Shown: positions 1-8,260, counted from the stretch's first letter. The stretch: DNA of 13,784 nucleotides from Nitrospirales bacterium (GCA_029261305.1 JAJDBO010000308.1:1-13784), one strand, 5' to 3'. The notes: generated by a model not told the origin, from the letters alone. Numbers and translations are program-made.

Positions 1-2
1 GA

Positions 3-467
3 TGGACCGGATTGCTGATTGTGGCCATAGTGTTAACCGGGTTAACCTATAGTCATTATCAACAACATTTAGCGACGCTGTCTCCCAGCCAGGCAAAGAC
101 GCAAGGCCTGAACCATGAAGTCCGAGTTTTGGGAATGGTTCAAGGCGGGACATTAGAAGGCAATGTCGAGAGTGGAGACGCCACGTTTGCCTTGGGGGAA
201 AACGACTCGACTATTCCCGTTCATTATCATGGACCACCTCCAGATAATTTACGCGAACTGAAGACTCTGATCTTGATTGGGAAGTGGAATGCCACGGATA
301 ATATCTTTGAGGCTCGTGATATCGGCCTAGTCACGAATTATGGCTTTGTCGTTGGAGCATATTTGATCGGCCTGATTCCATTGGCAATTTTTTTGTTTGC
401 CATGAGTCGGCGGGTAGGACTGTTGTATGAAGAAATTAAAGCATCAAAACTCTATCAGGAAGAATAA
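3..467 (+). CDS. CcmE-like OB-fold protein with CcmD-like C-terminal membrane tail (5' partial)
   Basis: The reading frame is open to the left edge, so the true start is probably outside; the first usable start inside is a TTG at 12. From that TTG, residues 1-11 end a membrane segment and residues 20-107 line up with the following CcmE: 'SPSQAK' against 'TPSEVK', 'VRVLGMV' against 'VRVGGMV', 'TIPV' and 'GPPPD' against 'GIPPD'. This suggests the same OB fold. The heme-binding HxxxY of CcmE is absent, with 'IGLVTNYGF' in its place. A second hydrophobic segment (about 111-131) followed by a basic/acidic helix ('SRRVGLLYEEI') looks like the small subunit CcmD, which holds CcmE to the CcmABC transporter. 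I infer a tandem duplicate of CcmE that lost heme attachment and carries the CcmD role. It could also be annotated simply as a second CcmE. It sits 3 bases before ccmE. Confidence 0.6.
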   Translation, partial: WTGLLIVAIVLTGLTYSHYQQHLATLSPSQAKTQGLNHEVRVLGMVQGGTLEGNVESGDATFALGENDSTIPVHYHGPPPDNLRELKTLILIGKWNATDNIFEARDIGLVTNYGFVVGAYLIGLIPLAIFLFAMSRRVGLLYEEIKASKLYQEE

Positions 468-470
468 ACC

Positions 471-926
471 ATGGGTTCAAAAAATAAAAAAATCGGGATT
501 ATCGTCAGCCTTGCTCTAGTCGGTGGCGCCTTAGCCTACCTTGCCCTCGGGAACTTTGGAGAGAACCTGGTGTATTTCTTTACCCCATCCGAAGTAAAGG
601 CGTTTGACTCCGGATACTATCAAAAAAAGGTGCGCGTCGGAGGCATGGTTGTGGAAGGCAGCATGGAAGCCTATGCTGATCGCCTGGGAATGACTTTTGA
701 ACTCACGGATGGTGAAGCCACGATTCCTGTGACCTTTGAAGGTATCCCGCCTGACTTGTTTAAAGAAGGGCAAGGTGCCGTGGTTGAAGGCTTCTGGACC
801 GGGCAACATAAATTTCAATCCAACCTCATCATGGCCAAACATTCCGAAGACTACATGCCCATTGAGCTCAAACGTGCGGGAGTAGAACTTCCTCGCAAGG
901 ACTTCATGAAATCCCTGGTTCAATAG
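471..926 (+). CDS. ccmE: Cytochrome c maturation protein CcmE (periplasmic heme chaperone)
   Basis: CcmE covalently binds heme from CcmABCD on the periplasmic face and delivers it to the CcmFH lyase. The 151-residue length is normal for the family. Residues 8-26 form the single N-terminal membrane anchor, followed by the OB-fold domain with 'TPSEV' (38-42), 'VRVGGMV' (54-60) and 'TIPVTFEG' (84-91). The heme-attachment motif 'MAKHSEDY' is intact, giving His124 as the covalent ligand and Tyr128 as the axial one (HxxxY, the ordinary form and not the CxxxY variant). The start is the ATG at 471, with AGGAAG at 457-462 eight bases upstream. It lies 3 bases after the preceding CcmE-like gene and 21 bases before ccmF, clearly in one operon. 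Confidence 0.95.
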   Translation: MGSKNKKIGIIVSLALVGGALAYLALGNFGENLVYFFTPSEVKAFDSGYYQKKVRVGGMVVEGSMEAYADRLGMTFELTDGEATIPVTFEGIPPDLFKEGQGAVVEGFWTGQHKFQSNLIMAKHSEDYMPIELKRAGVELPRKDFMKSLVQ

Positions 927-947
927 AACCACGAACCCCTATAAATC

Positions 948-2897
948 ATGATCATTGAAATCGGACATTTTTCCGTTGTCATCGCTCTTGTACTCTCGGC
1001 ATTTGGCATCGTCTCGTCCTTTCTGGCGCTCCAGACTCGCAATGTGGATTGGGTGCGAGTCGGACGCATCGCGCTCACACTGATCTTTATTCTCCTGTCC
1101 ATCGGCATGGGGTCGTTAATTTATTCGTTCCTCGTTCGTGACTTTTCGGTCCACTACGTTGCTGCCACGTCGAATTCGCAACTGCCCTTGTTTTATACCG
1201 TGGCTGCGGTCTGGGGTGGCCATGAAGGTTCACTCCTCTTATGGGTCTTTATTCTGTCCGCATTTAGCACGATTGCCGTCTGGCTCCATTGGCGCACACA
1301 ACCAGCGATCATGCCCTATCTGATTGGAATGGAATGCCTCATCATCATGGGCTTCTTGCTCTTGATCCTGTTTCTCTCAAGCCCCTTTGATCGACTCATA
1401 CCAACTCCCGCCGATGGGAAAGATTTAAATCCCCTACTCCAAGACCCTGCCATGGTCATGCATCCACCGATGCTCTATATGGGATACGTGGGATTTTCGA
1501 TTCCCTTTTCCTTTGCCATGGCTGCATTATTTTCTGGTCGACTGGGAGAAGAATGGATCAAGGTCACACAACGTTGGACGATCTTTGCTTGGCTCTGCTT
1601 GACCACTGGAATTTTGATGGGCGGCTACTGGGCCTACTATGAATTGGGCTGGGGAGGGTATTGGGGCTGGGACCCTGTGGAAAACGCCTCGTTTATGCCA
1701 TGGCTCGTTGGGACGGCCTTTCTGCATTCCGTGATGGTTCAAGAGAAGCGGAAGATGTTTAAAGTCTGGAACCTTTTCCTGATTATCGTCACGTTTTCAC
1801 TCTCGCTCATTGGCACGTTCCTGGTGCGTAGCGGTGTGCTCACGTCGGTTCATACCTTTGCGACTGATCCTGAGCGCGGACTGTATATTTTAATTTTTGT
1901 GGCAACAGTCATTGGCATTGCTTTTGGTACGTTAATCTTACGAGCCCACAAACTGAAAAGTCAGGTCGAAATGGACTCTATGGTGTCGCGGGAGTCAGTA
2001 TTTCTTTTCAATAATTTATTCTTTCTGGTCGCAGCGGCCACGGTCTTTTTGGGCACCCTCTATCCTCTCATGGTTGAAACCTGGCAGGGTTCAAAAGTCA
2101 CAGTTGGGCCTCCGTACTACAATACCGTGTTCATGCCTGTCGCTCTTGGACTCTTGTTTATGATGGGCGTCGGACCCTATATTCCTTGGCGCAAAGCGTC
2201 CGAAGCCAGCATAAAGAAAAACTTTTTGGTCCCTCTAGCCGTGGGACTTGTTTCCACGATCGTGCTGTTCGCCCTAGACATTCACAGCGTCTTTGCCTTG
2301 GCTGGCACCTTTGTTGTGGGGTTTGCTGGCGCAGCCATTGCTATCGACTTTGGAAAGATTTCGGCGCTGTATTCTCGACGAGAATCTAGCAGCCTATTGA
2401 AGGGCGCCCTCTCGGCGTTCACCTCCAATCAACGTCGATATTCTGGAATCCTGACCCATGTCGGCGTGCTCGTCCTGGTTGTCGGAATTATTGCCTCGAC
2501 GGTTTACCAAACAGAAAAAGTCGTCTCACTCAAGGTTGGCGATGAGTTCGTCATTGATGAGTATCGCATGAAACTCGAACGCATCCACGAAGTGAGGGGC
2601 AAAAATTGGAGTGCACAAGAAGGCGTGTTTGAAGTCTACGAAGGCGATCACTTGCTCACAAAATTACGCCCCCAGAAACGCGTGTACGATGCTTCACAAA
2701 CCCCGACGACTGAATCGGCCATTTACGCGAAAAACATGGGACATATTTTTCTGACCATGCCAGATGTCTCACCTGAAGGCGTGGCAGTCGCTAGAGGCGT
2801 GATTAATCCACTGATCCTCTGGGTATGGGGCGGTGGTGGAATTATGGGGCTTGGGGTGTTATTGAATATTTTCCGCCCAAGAAAAAAAGACGAATGA
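948..2897 (+). CDS. ccmF: Heme lyase subunit CcmF (cytochrome c maturation)
   Basis: CcmF is the large inner-membrane subunit of the System I heme lyase; it takes heme from CcmE and, with CcmH, ligates it to the CXXCH of apocytochrome c. The 649 residues match the family length. The protein is polytopic, and the tryptophan-rich WWD signature lies at about 235-252 ('GWGGYWGWDPVENASFM'). The four histidines known from the E. coli protein appear at nearly identical positions: His172 in 'MHPPMLYMG', His260 before 'SVMVQEK', His302 in 'SVHTFATD' and His504 in 'GILTHVG'. A soluble periplasmic stretch (about 520-617) precedes the last membrane helix (620-641). No clear Shine-Dalgarno precedes the ATG at 948, so translation may be coupled to ccmE. 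All key residues are present and I see no truncation. Confidence 0.97.
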   Translation: MIIEIGHFSVVIALVLSAFGIVSSFLALQTRNVDWVRVGRIALTLIFILLSIGMGSLIYSFLVRDFSVHYVAATSNSQLPLFYTVAAVWGGHEGSLLLWVFILSAFSTIAVWLHWRTQPAIMPYLIGMECLIIMGFLLLILFLSSPFDRLIPTPADGKDLNPLLQDPAMVMHPPMLYMGYVGFSIPFSFAMAALFSGRLGEEWIKVTQRWTIFAWLCLTTGILMGGYWAYYELGWGGYWGWDPVENASFMPWLVGTAFLHSVMVQEKRKMFKVWNLFLIIVTFSLSLIGTFLVRSGVLTSVHTFATDPERGLYILIFVATVIGIAFGTLILRAHKLKSQVEMDSMVSRESVFLFNNLFFLVAAATVFLGTLYPLMVETWQGSKVTVGPPYYNTVFMPVALGLLFMMGVGPYIPWRKASEASIKKNFLVPLAVGLVSTIVLFALDIHSVFALAGTFVVGFAGAAIAIDFGKISALYSRRESSSLLKGALSAFTSNQRRYSGILTHVGVLVLVVGIIASTVYQTEKVVSLKVGDEFVIDEYRMKLERIHEVRGKNWSAQEGVFEVYEGDHLLTKLRPQKRVYDASQTPTTESAIYAKNMGHIFLTMPDVSPEGVAVARGVINPLILWVWGGGGIMGLGVLLNIFRPRKKDE

Positions 2898-2938
2898 TGT
2901 TTCGTGATTCCCTAGAGGACTTGAAATAGTTTTTTACG

Positions 2939-3493
2939 ATGACTCGAACCACACAAATTACTATTCTTGTTGTGCTCCTCGCTTTACTCTCTTTGTTCTA
3001 CCAAGGGCTGTGGGGCGACCCACGACATATTCCACCAGTCCTCGTCGGTACCCAAGCTCCTATTTTCCAAGGGCCTGATGTTGAATCAGGCGAACCACTT
3101 TCCTCTGAACAATTTAAAGGCAAAGTGATCCTGGTGAACTTTTGGGCTTCTTGGTGCCAAGAATGCAAAGTTGAGCATGAGGACCTGTTACGACTTCACG
3201 CGGAATTTAAAGACCATCCGGAGTTTGTGATGCTGGGCATCAATTACCAAGATGAAGTGCCAAAAGCACGCGCCTATTTAAAACAATACGGGTCCAGCTT
3301 CCCGCATATGCGTGACGTCAAAGGGGCCTTGGCCATCGACTTTGGCGTATACGGCGTACCCGAAACATTCGTCATCGATCAAAAAGGCGTGATTCGTCAT
3401 AAATGGATCGGCCCGATCGTGGGTGATGTCTACACCAATCTCACGAAAAATGTTCTCACGCCGTTACTCAAAGGCACGGAGCCCACGACCTAA
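2939..3493 (+). CDS. ccmG: CcmG/ResA-type thiol:disulfide oxidoreductase
   Basis: This is a membrane-anchored periplasmic thioredoxin that keeps the heme-binding cysteines of apocytochrome c (and CcmH) reduced. Residues 6-22 form a single uncleaved anchor or signal segment. The TlpA/ResA-like domain follows, with 'VNFWASWCQEC' giving the redox pair Cys73/Cys76 (WCQEC; the canonical CcmG/ResA centre is more often WCxPC or WCExC). The cis-proline loop is 'YGVPETF' (Pro141). The 184-residue length suits CcmG, DsbE and ResA alike; the ccm operon position favours CcmG. The ATG at 2939 has a poorly placed AGAGGA about 20 bases upstream, and the 41-base gap from ccmF is the longest inside this operon. 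The next gene begins at the base after the stop codon. Confidence 0.9.
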   Translation: MTRTTQITILVVLLALLSLFYQGLWGDPRHIPPVLVGTQAPIFQGPDVESGEPLSSEQFKGKVILVNFWASWCQECKVEHEDLLRLHAEFKDHPEFVMLGINYQDEVPKARAYLKQYGSSFPHMRDVKGALAIDFGVYGVPETFVIDQKGVIRHKWIGPIVGDVYTNLTKNVLTPLLKGTEPTT

Positions 3494-3958
3494 ATGTCAC
3501 GTCTATTGACCATGATCATCCTGCTGTGCTTCGCCTTCCCCATTGGAGGCTTGGCGGAAACTGTGGATGAAACAGAGATTGATGAACGGGTACGTGCGAT
3601 TGCAAAAAACCTTCGATGTACGGTCTGCCAAACGGAAAACATTTGGGAATCTGGGGCTCCACTTGCGCATCAAATGCGAGACGTAGTGCGAGAACGAGTC
3701 ATCCTCGGGCATTCAAATGAAGATATCTTGATATACTTTCACAGTCGCTACGGCGACTACATCATGATGGAACCGCCAAAGCATGGTTATAATTGGCTGA
3801 TCTGGTTAGGCCCGTTTCTTTTGTTACTTGGAGGTGGAGTGTTATTAGCGAAGGAAATCAAAGGGTGGGTGACCCGAACACCTGCACCGCCTACCGAAGT
3901 TCTACCACCCCTTGATGAAGAATCTCGACGGCGAATAGAACAAGAACTCCAGCCCTAA
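3494..3958 (+). CDS. ccmH: Cytochrome c-type biogenesis protein CcmH
   Basis: CcmH presents a redox-active cysteine pair to the apocytochrome CXXCH and works with CcmF and CcmG. A signal peptide spans residues 1-21 (likely cut after 'GGLA'). The family signature 'LRCTVCQTENI' places Cys42 and Cys45; the usual form is LRCxxCQNQ, so the second half differs slightly. A helical domain leads to 'YGDYIMMEPP' (86-95), and one membrane segment lies at about 101-119, followed by a Pro/Glu-rich cytoplasmic tail. At 154 residues it is the short CcmH form; the TPR part found in E. coli CcmH is here a separate downstream gene. The ATG directly abuts the ccmG stop codon (no intervening base), which points to translational coupling. 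Confidence 0.94.
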   Translation: MSRLLTMIILLCFAFPIGGLAETVDETEIDERVRAIAKNLRCTVCQTENIWESGAPLAHQMRDVVRERVILGHSNEDILIYFHSRYGDYIMMEPPKHGYNWLIWLGPFLLLLGGGVLLAKEIKGWVTRTPAPPTEVLPPLDEESRRRIEQELQP

Positions 3959-3977
3959 CCTCTCCCAACAAATTCTC

Positions 3978-4904
3978 ATGTCGATTATTTTCGTTATTGT
4001 CTGCGTCACCATCCTCATCGGAGTCACCCTCGCCATTTCCTTGCCGTTTTGGAAAAGAGATCCGACGACGCCCAACCTCATAACGCAGGAGGCGGAGGAA
4101 GATCAGGAACGGGCAGACCTTTCTGTTGAACGGGAGGTCCTACGACAATCCCTACAAGAACTTGATGTTGAGCTGGCTCAAGGACGATTGGAACAAGAAG
4201 ATTATGATCGACTCAAAGCCACGGATGAACGACGCTTAATTGGAGTTCTAGATCGGCTTGAGGTCTTGGCCACATCTACTGCTCAAGCCTCTTCTGCAGC
4301 GGAAACAGCAAAGAAAGGGAATGCATGGGGATCGGCCATTGCCGCCAGCTTGGTCGTGTTGGTGTTATCGGTGGGGATTTATAGTTTCCTGCAATGGCGC
4401 ACCATTAATAGACTCGTCGATGTTCAAGCGGAGATGGCTGGCCAACAACAAGCACCCGACCCACGAGAAATGGTCGCCAGGCTAGAAGCCCGGCTCAAAG
4501 AAAATCCGGATGATGTGTCAGGACAATTGATGGCCGGTCGATCCTATATGGCTTTAGACCGTGTTGATGATGCAAAAAAATCCTATGCAAAGGTCTTAGA
4601 GCTTGATGCTCGAAATCATGAAGCGAATTATAATTTGGGCGTCATCATGATCGAAGAACGAAAATTCGACGACCCCAAAGTCTTTGAAGCGGCCCTGGTT
4701 CATTTCGACAAAGTGTTAGTCGATCTGCCCAATCAACCCGGCGTCAATTGGTACAAAGGCTTGGCCCTGTGGTACCTGAAGCGCTATCGCGAAACCGAAG
4801 AATTCTGGGCCACCGCCCATAAAAACCTCAAACCCGGCAGCCAAGACGCTGACTTCGTCAAACAAGCCCTCGCCAAACTCCGCGAAGGCGAGACACCGTT
4901 TTAA
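3978..4904 (+). CDS. ccmI: CcmI-like TPR protein (apocytochrome c chaperone)
   Basis: CcmI binds apocytochrome c and brings it to CcmFH. Residues 2-24 form the first membrane segment, followed by an acidic coiled-coil cytoplasmic loop (about 39-92). A second membrane segment follows (about 118-138), and then a periplasmic TPR domain (about 160-300, e.g. 'AGRSYMALDRVDDAKKSYAK' and 'LGVIMIEERKFDD'). Two helices, a leucine-zipper-like loop and a TPR tail is the CcmI layout. At 308 residues it is shorter than the roughly 400-450 of many proteobacterial CcmI proteins, so the TPR array is compact. It begins 19 bases after ccmH and is the last gene of the operon. The name rests on architecture and position more than on strict motif identity. 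Confidence 0.82.
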   Translation: MSIIFVIVCVTILIGVTLAISLPFWKRDPTTPNLITQEAEEDQERADLSVEREVLRQSLQELDVELAQGRLEQEDYDRLKATDERRLIGVLDRLEVLATSTAQASSAAETAKKGNAWGSAIAASLVVLVLSVGIYSFLQWRTINRLVDVQAEMAGQQQAPDPREMVARLEARLKENPDDVSGQLMAGRSYMALDRVDDAKKSYAKVLELDARNHEANYNLGVIMIEERKFDDPKVFEAALVHFDKVLVDLPNQPGVNWYKGLALWYLKRYRETEEFWATAHKNLKPGSQDADFVKQALAKLREGETPF

Positions 4905-4937
4905 AAAATTAAATTTAGGAAAATACTTCATTTGAAC

Positions 4938-4958
4938 ATTGCCAGGCTAGAAGGCAAT
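4938..4958 (+). terminator. Weak candidate terminator of the ccm operon
   Basis: ATTGCC (4938-4943) and GGCAAT (4953-4958) form a perfect 6-bp stem around a 9-base loop, and the stem end merges into a short T run (4958-4961). It lies 34 bases after the ccmI stop, where an operon terminator is expected. The short stem and only four Ts make it a poor intrinsic terminator. Confidence 0.35.
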
Positions 4959-5040
4959 TTTCAATGGTAGGGAATTGTTAAAGTAACCAAAATTTTTGGC
5001 CCCAGTTCTCATACTCCTTCCAAGAATCCCCAGTCACACT

Positions 5041-5160
5041 TCTGCCGGCACCCAGGCTATGGACCTTGAGACAAGAGTCGCTCAGGCCCTTCTCACAGAG
5101 CAACCTCCCACCATGCAGATCCCGGAGTCTTCGGACGGAACCCCACCTTCTCATATTGGA
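5041..5160. other. GC-rich block of unknown nature with hairpin potential
   Basis: Counting bases gives about 58% GC for 5041-5160, against about 43% for 4981-5040, 33% for 5161-5220 and 25% for 5221-5280. On the minus strand GGGCCTGAG (complement of 5081-5089) can pair with CTCAAGGTCC (complement of 5061-5070), with one bulged A and one G-U pair, around a 10-base loop. The plus-strand version has an A-C mismatch at the G-U position, so folding favours a minus-strand RNA. The 8-mer TTCTCATA occurs on both sides (5006-5013 and 5148-5155). It could be a small RNA, a dispersed repeat, or a scar of a mobile element. I do not recognise it. Confidence 0.35.
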
Positions 5161-5329
5161 CTTTTTGTTTGAACAGCTTACCTGCCCAAAATTCCTACTT
5201 TCCTTAGGTACTTTCTTTAAATAAAAAAATTGTTTCACTGACAATAAGGTTAAATCCCAATATCCTGTAATAGTAAATACCTTAAGAATCCAATTTTTGA
5301 TGTTGGCAACTAATATGAATTTCCCCTCT

Positions 5330-5359
5330 AATCATCTGCAGCCATAGCAGCTGATGATT
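5330..5359. repeat. Inverted repeat upstream of the CHAT gene
   Basis: AATCATC (5330-5336) and GATGATT (5353-5359) are perfect complements, and an inner TGC/GCA pair can extend the stem. No T run follows on either strand, so a terminator is unlikely. It lies about 135 bases upstream of the CHAT gene start and could be an operator or simply chance dyad symmetry in AT-rich DNA. Confidence 0.3.
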
Positions 5360-5491
5360 TAAAAAGCCAAATCCTTGTGCAGTTATTTTACAATCAAAAT
5401 TTAGGGATTAGCCTAGACAGGAACCTTCAGTAAGCGTAAATTCGCAGACTTATTAGGCAAATATATCTACCAATTTACCTAGGCAACGCTA

Positions 5492-8260
5492 TTGTTAAAA
5501 TTTTCAAAAAATATACGTACATTGCTCCTTTGGATCTGCTTCATCTTAGTTACTCCCCTGTTCTTTGGTTGTACATCTATTAACCAACTCATTGAATTTC
5601 AACGTGCACGGGAACTGATAGGTCAGGAACGGTATTATGAGGCCGAGCCATATGCAAAGAAGTTAATAGACCTCACCAGACACACAAGGCTTCAGAGTCC
5701 TCTACTTTCTACTGAAGCCATGAATTTGTTGGCACTCATTTATGCCAACCAAGGGAAACTTGCACGGGCGGAGGAACTTTATAAAGACAGCTTGGCCATT
5801 CGTCAGAGAAAATGGCCCAATGAAAATGAGCAAGTTTCAGACTCTTTAACCAATCTTGGCCTTTTATATACAAACTTTGGGAAGTACGAAGAGGCAGAGA
5901 GACTTTTAAATGAAGCGCTTAGGATTCGAGACAAAATTTTGTCTTCCAATCACCCAAAAATAGGGGCAGCATTCAACAATTTAGGTAATTTTTATTTTAA
6001 AATTGGTCTCATGGTAAAAGCCGAGCGTTATTATTCACGTTCCATAGAAATATTGGAAAACGCTACAGACAATGAAGCAGCTATCACTGCCCCCCTTAAC
6101 AATCTTGCAGATATTTACAGAAATACTGGCAGGGCAGGTAAGGCATTAGAATTGTCTAACCGGGTTTTAATAATTCTGAATGCTAATCCTTCTGAAAACG
6201 ACCTAAAGATAGCTTCTACTTTAGATGACCTGGGAGGACACTACTTTAAATTAGGTGACTATGCCAAGGCCGAATTCCACGTTAAGAGAGCCTTAATAAA
6301 AGTGGAACAAAATTATGGGTCAGATGCCCCATACGTTGCTTTCCTCTTAGGGCACCTCGCTGAAATCCGCCGTCTGCAAAATCAGTATTCTGAAGCACTC
6401 GATCTGTATAACCGTTCAATAATAATTAATAAAAGAAGTTACGGAGAAGATCATTTTGTTACTGCAAATAATTATCACAACCTTTCCCTTCTGTATAAAA
6501 CAAATGGGAAATATAAAAAGGCTCTAGAATTTGCCCGTAAATCTACACAACCCTTTCGATGCTGCTCAGACTCACCAAACCAAAAGAATTTACAATTCTT
6601 TGCATCCAAACGACGTGACCTTGAAGATTTCTTTATTAACCAAGTTGATATATTATATTTATTCATGGATTCGAAAGACTCTATTTTACAAGATCCGACT
6701 CTTATGGATGAGTCTTTTAAAGTATCCCAACTCGCTCATCATTCAGAAGCGGCTAAGGCCTTAACCCGGATGGCGGCTCGTTTTGCTGTAGGTGATGTCG
6801 GTCTTTCTAAAATGGTTCGGGAGCATCAAGATGCTGTTAGGCGTTATCGCCATCTTGAAGAAAGGTTATCTGATGAGATTAGTAAAAACCCAGCCGAAAG
6901 AAATCAGGATGAAGAAACCTACTTGCGGAATGATCTAAAGGAAATAACAGAAAGAGTAGAAAAACTAAATAAAGAATTGGAAAATCATTTTCCAGAGTAT
7001 ATAGAGTTGGTTAGCCGAGAACCGCTTTCGTTAAAAAGTACGAAGAAACTGCTTGCTCCAGATGAAGCCCTCTTATGCTATCTTGTAACAAAAGAAGCTA
7101 CTTTTTTATGGGTAATTCGTCGAGATAACGCCATTGTTAAACGTATTGGAGTACCCCACGATCATTTTTCTCAAAGGATTATGAAGTTGAGAGCTGGTCT
7201 TGATTTACAAGGTAATCAAGGAATTCCCATTTACAATCTAAAAGAGGCCTCCCAATTGCATGAAGATCTCGTCAGTCCTGCTGCACCCTTGTTAGAAGGC
7301 ATAAACCATATTCTTCTAGTTCCAGATAGTCCTCTTGAAAGTCTACCTTTCGGAATACTAATTAAAGATGAACCAAATTTTGAAGTTGATGAATCTCAAG
7401 ATATAAGAGATTTCCGGACAGCCTCCTGGATGTCTCGTGACTATTCAATATCAGTCTTTCCGTCGGTGAGCTCCCTTAAGTCCCTACGCAGAGTAGTAAA
7501 ACCTTCCAAAGCAAGTCACGACTTTATTGGTTTTGGCAATCCACTTCTTATGGGAAAATCACACTCCCCTCTAAATTATTCAGTGGATCAGCTCTTTACC
7601 CCAAGTGGGGTCGCAAATGGTGAGATCATCCGCCAATTTCCAGCATTACCGGACACAGCTAAGGAAGTTAACGACATCGCGATAGCATTGAACGCTGATC
7701 CAGACAAAATATTCTTACAAGAACGGGCAACTGAACTCCAAGTCAAAACTTCAGACCTCTCCGACTACCGAGTTATTGCTTTTGCCACTCATGGACTTAT
7801 AGCAGGAGAGCTCATGGGATTGGCGGAACCAGCGTTAGTGCTTACCCCTCCGGCAGAGGGATCAAAAGAAGATGACGGTCTACTTACCGCAAGCGAAGTG
7901 GCTCAGTTAGAATTGAATGCAGACTTAGTAATCCTTTCAGCATGTAACACTGCTGCTGCTGATGGATCGCCTGGAGCAGAAGGGTTTTCTGGCCTAGCTA
8001 GAGCTTTTCTCTATGCCGGTGCTCGTTCCGTTTTGGTTTCACATTGGTATGTGTCGTCTGATGCCACAACCCGTTTAACAACGAAAATATTTAGGTTAAA
8101 GGCCCAAAATCCATCATTGACATACACACAAGCTCTAAAACAGTCTATGGCCTGGCTTTCTGATTCAACACTCCCAAGATACGCCCATCCCAGCTATTGG
8201 GGACCGTTTTCTATTGTGGGTGGGATTCCCCACCAACTAGAAACCTATGCAGAAAACTAG
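5492..8260 (+). CDS. TPR-CHAT protease-like lipoprotein
   Basis: This 922-residue protein joins a TPR sensor or scaffold to a CHAT domain (caspase/HetF-associated peptidase fold). The N-terminus is a lipoprotein signal: basic 'KFSKNIR', a hydrophobic core, and lipobox 'FFGC' with Cys27; the +2 Thr suggests outer-membrane sorting. About seven kinesin-light-chain-type TPR units with 40-44-residue spacing cover residues 40-356 (e.g. 'NLGLLYTNFGKYEEAERLL', 'NNLADIYRNTGRAGKALEL'). A charged helical or coiled-coil linker lies at 435-500, and the CHAT domain at about 515-915. The catalytic pair is visible: His767 in 'IAFATHGLIAGE' and Cys818 in 'LVILSACNTAAADG', followed by the family-typical 'GLARAFLYAGARSVLVSHW'. 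The start is a TTG at 5492 with AGG at 5481-5483; no in-frame ATG lies before the signal core. CHAT domains are mostly known from cytoplasmic proteins, so an exported one is notable. The substrate is not evident from sequence. Confidence 0.9.
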   Translation: MLKFSKNIRTLLLWICFILVTPLFFGCTSINQLIEFQRARELIGQERYYEAEPYAKKLIDLTRHTRLQSPLLSTEAMNLLALIYANQGKLARAEELYKDSLAIRQRKWPNENEQVSDSLTNLGLLYTNFGKYEEAERLLNEALRIRDKILSSNHPKIGAAFNNLGNFYFKIGLMVKAERYYSRSIEILENATDNEAAITAPLNNLADIYRNTGRAGKALELSNRVLIILNANPSENDLKIASTLDDLGGHYFKLGDYAKAEFHVKRALIKVEQNYGSDAPYVAFLLGHLAEIRRLQNQYSEALDLYNRSIIINKRSYGEDHFVTANNYHNLSLLYKTNGKYKKALEFARKSTQPFRCCSDSPNQKNLQFFASKRRDLEDFFINQVDILYLFMDSKDSILQDPTLMDESFKVSQLAHHSEAAKALTRMAARFAVGDVGLSKMVREHQDAVRRYRHLEERLSDEISKNPAERNQDEETYLRNDLKEITERVEKLNKELENHFPEYIELVSREPLSLKSTKKLLAPDEALLCYLVTKEATFLWVIRRDNAIVKRIGVPHDHFSQRIMKLRAGLDLQGNQGIPIYNLKEASQLHEDLVSPAAPLLEGINHILLVPDSPLESLPFGILIKDEPNFEVDESQDIRDFRTASWMSRDYSISVFPSVSSLKSLRRVVKPSKASHDFIGFGNPLLMGKSHSPLNYSVDQLFTPSGVANGEIIRQFPALPDTAKEVNDIAIALNADPDKIFLQERATELQVKTSDLSDYRVIAFATHGLIAGELMGLAEPALVLTPPAEGSKEDDGLLTASEVAQLELNADLVILSACNTAAADGSPGAEGFSGLARAFLYAGARSVLVSHWYVSSDATTRLTTKIFRLKAQNPSLTYTQALKQSMAWLSDSTLPRYAHPSYWGPFSIVGGIPHQLETYAEN

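Larger units (their letters stand above)
4905..5491. other. 587-bp intergenic region between ccmI and the CHAT gene
   Basis: I find no convincing gene here. The only long open frame (minus strand, 4978-5244, TTG start) has no recognisable domain and no ribosome-binding site. The region holds a weak hairpin just past ccmI, a GC-rich block (about 5041-5160) inside otherwise AT-rich DNA, and a dyad at 5330-5359. The last 130 bases must contain the promoter of the CHAT gene, but no -35/-10 pair is good enough to call. The drop in GC at the end of ccmI (about 25% in 5221-5280) marks the start of the accessory stretch. Confidence 0.6.

Noticed and set aside
531..932. 133-codon minus-strand open frame opposite ccmE
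   Set aside because: It mirrors the coding frame of a clear CcmE with an intact heme motif; a shadow frame.
4905..5100. Attachment-site copy of the tRNA-Leu 3' end at the far side of the accessory stretch
   Set aside because: I looked for the acceptor-stem and T-arm sequence (e.g. GCCGAAG, GGTTCAAG and complements) near 4905-5500 and found no match.
4978..5244. 88-codon minus-strand open frame with TTG start across the GC-rich block
   Set aside because: No ribosome-binding site, no recognisable domain, Arg/Gly/Leu-heavy composition that follows from the GC-rich block; more likely non-coding DNA read by chance.
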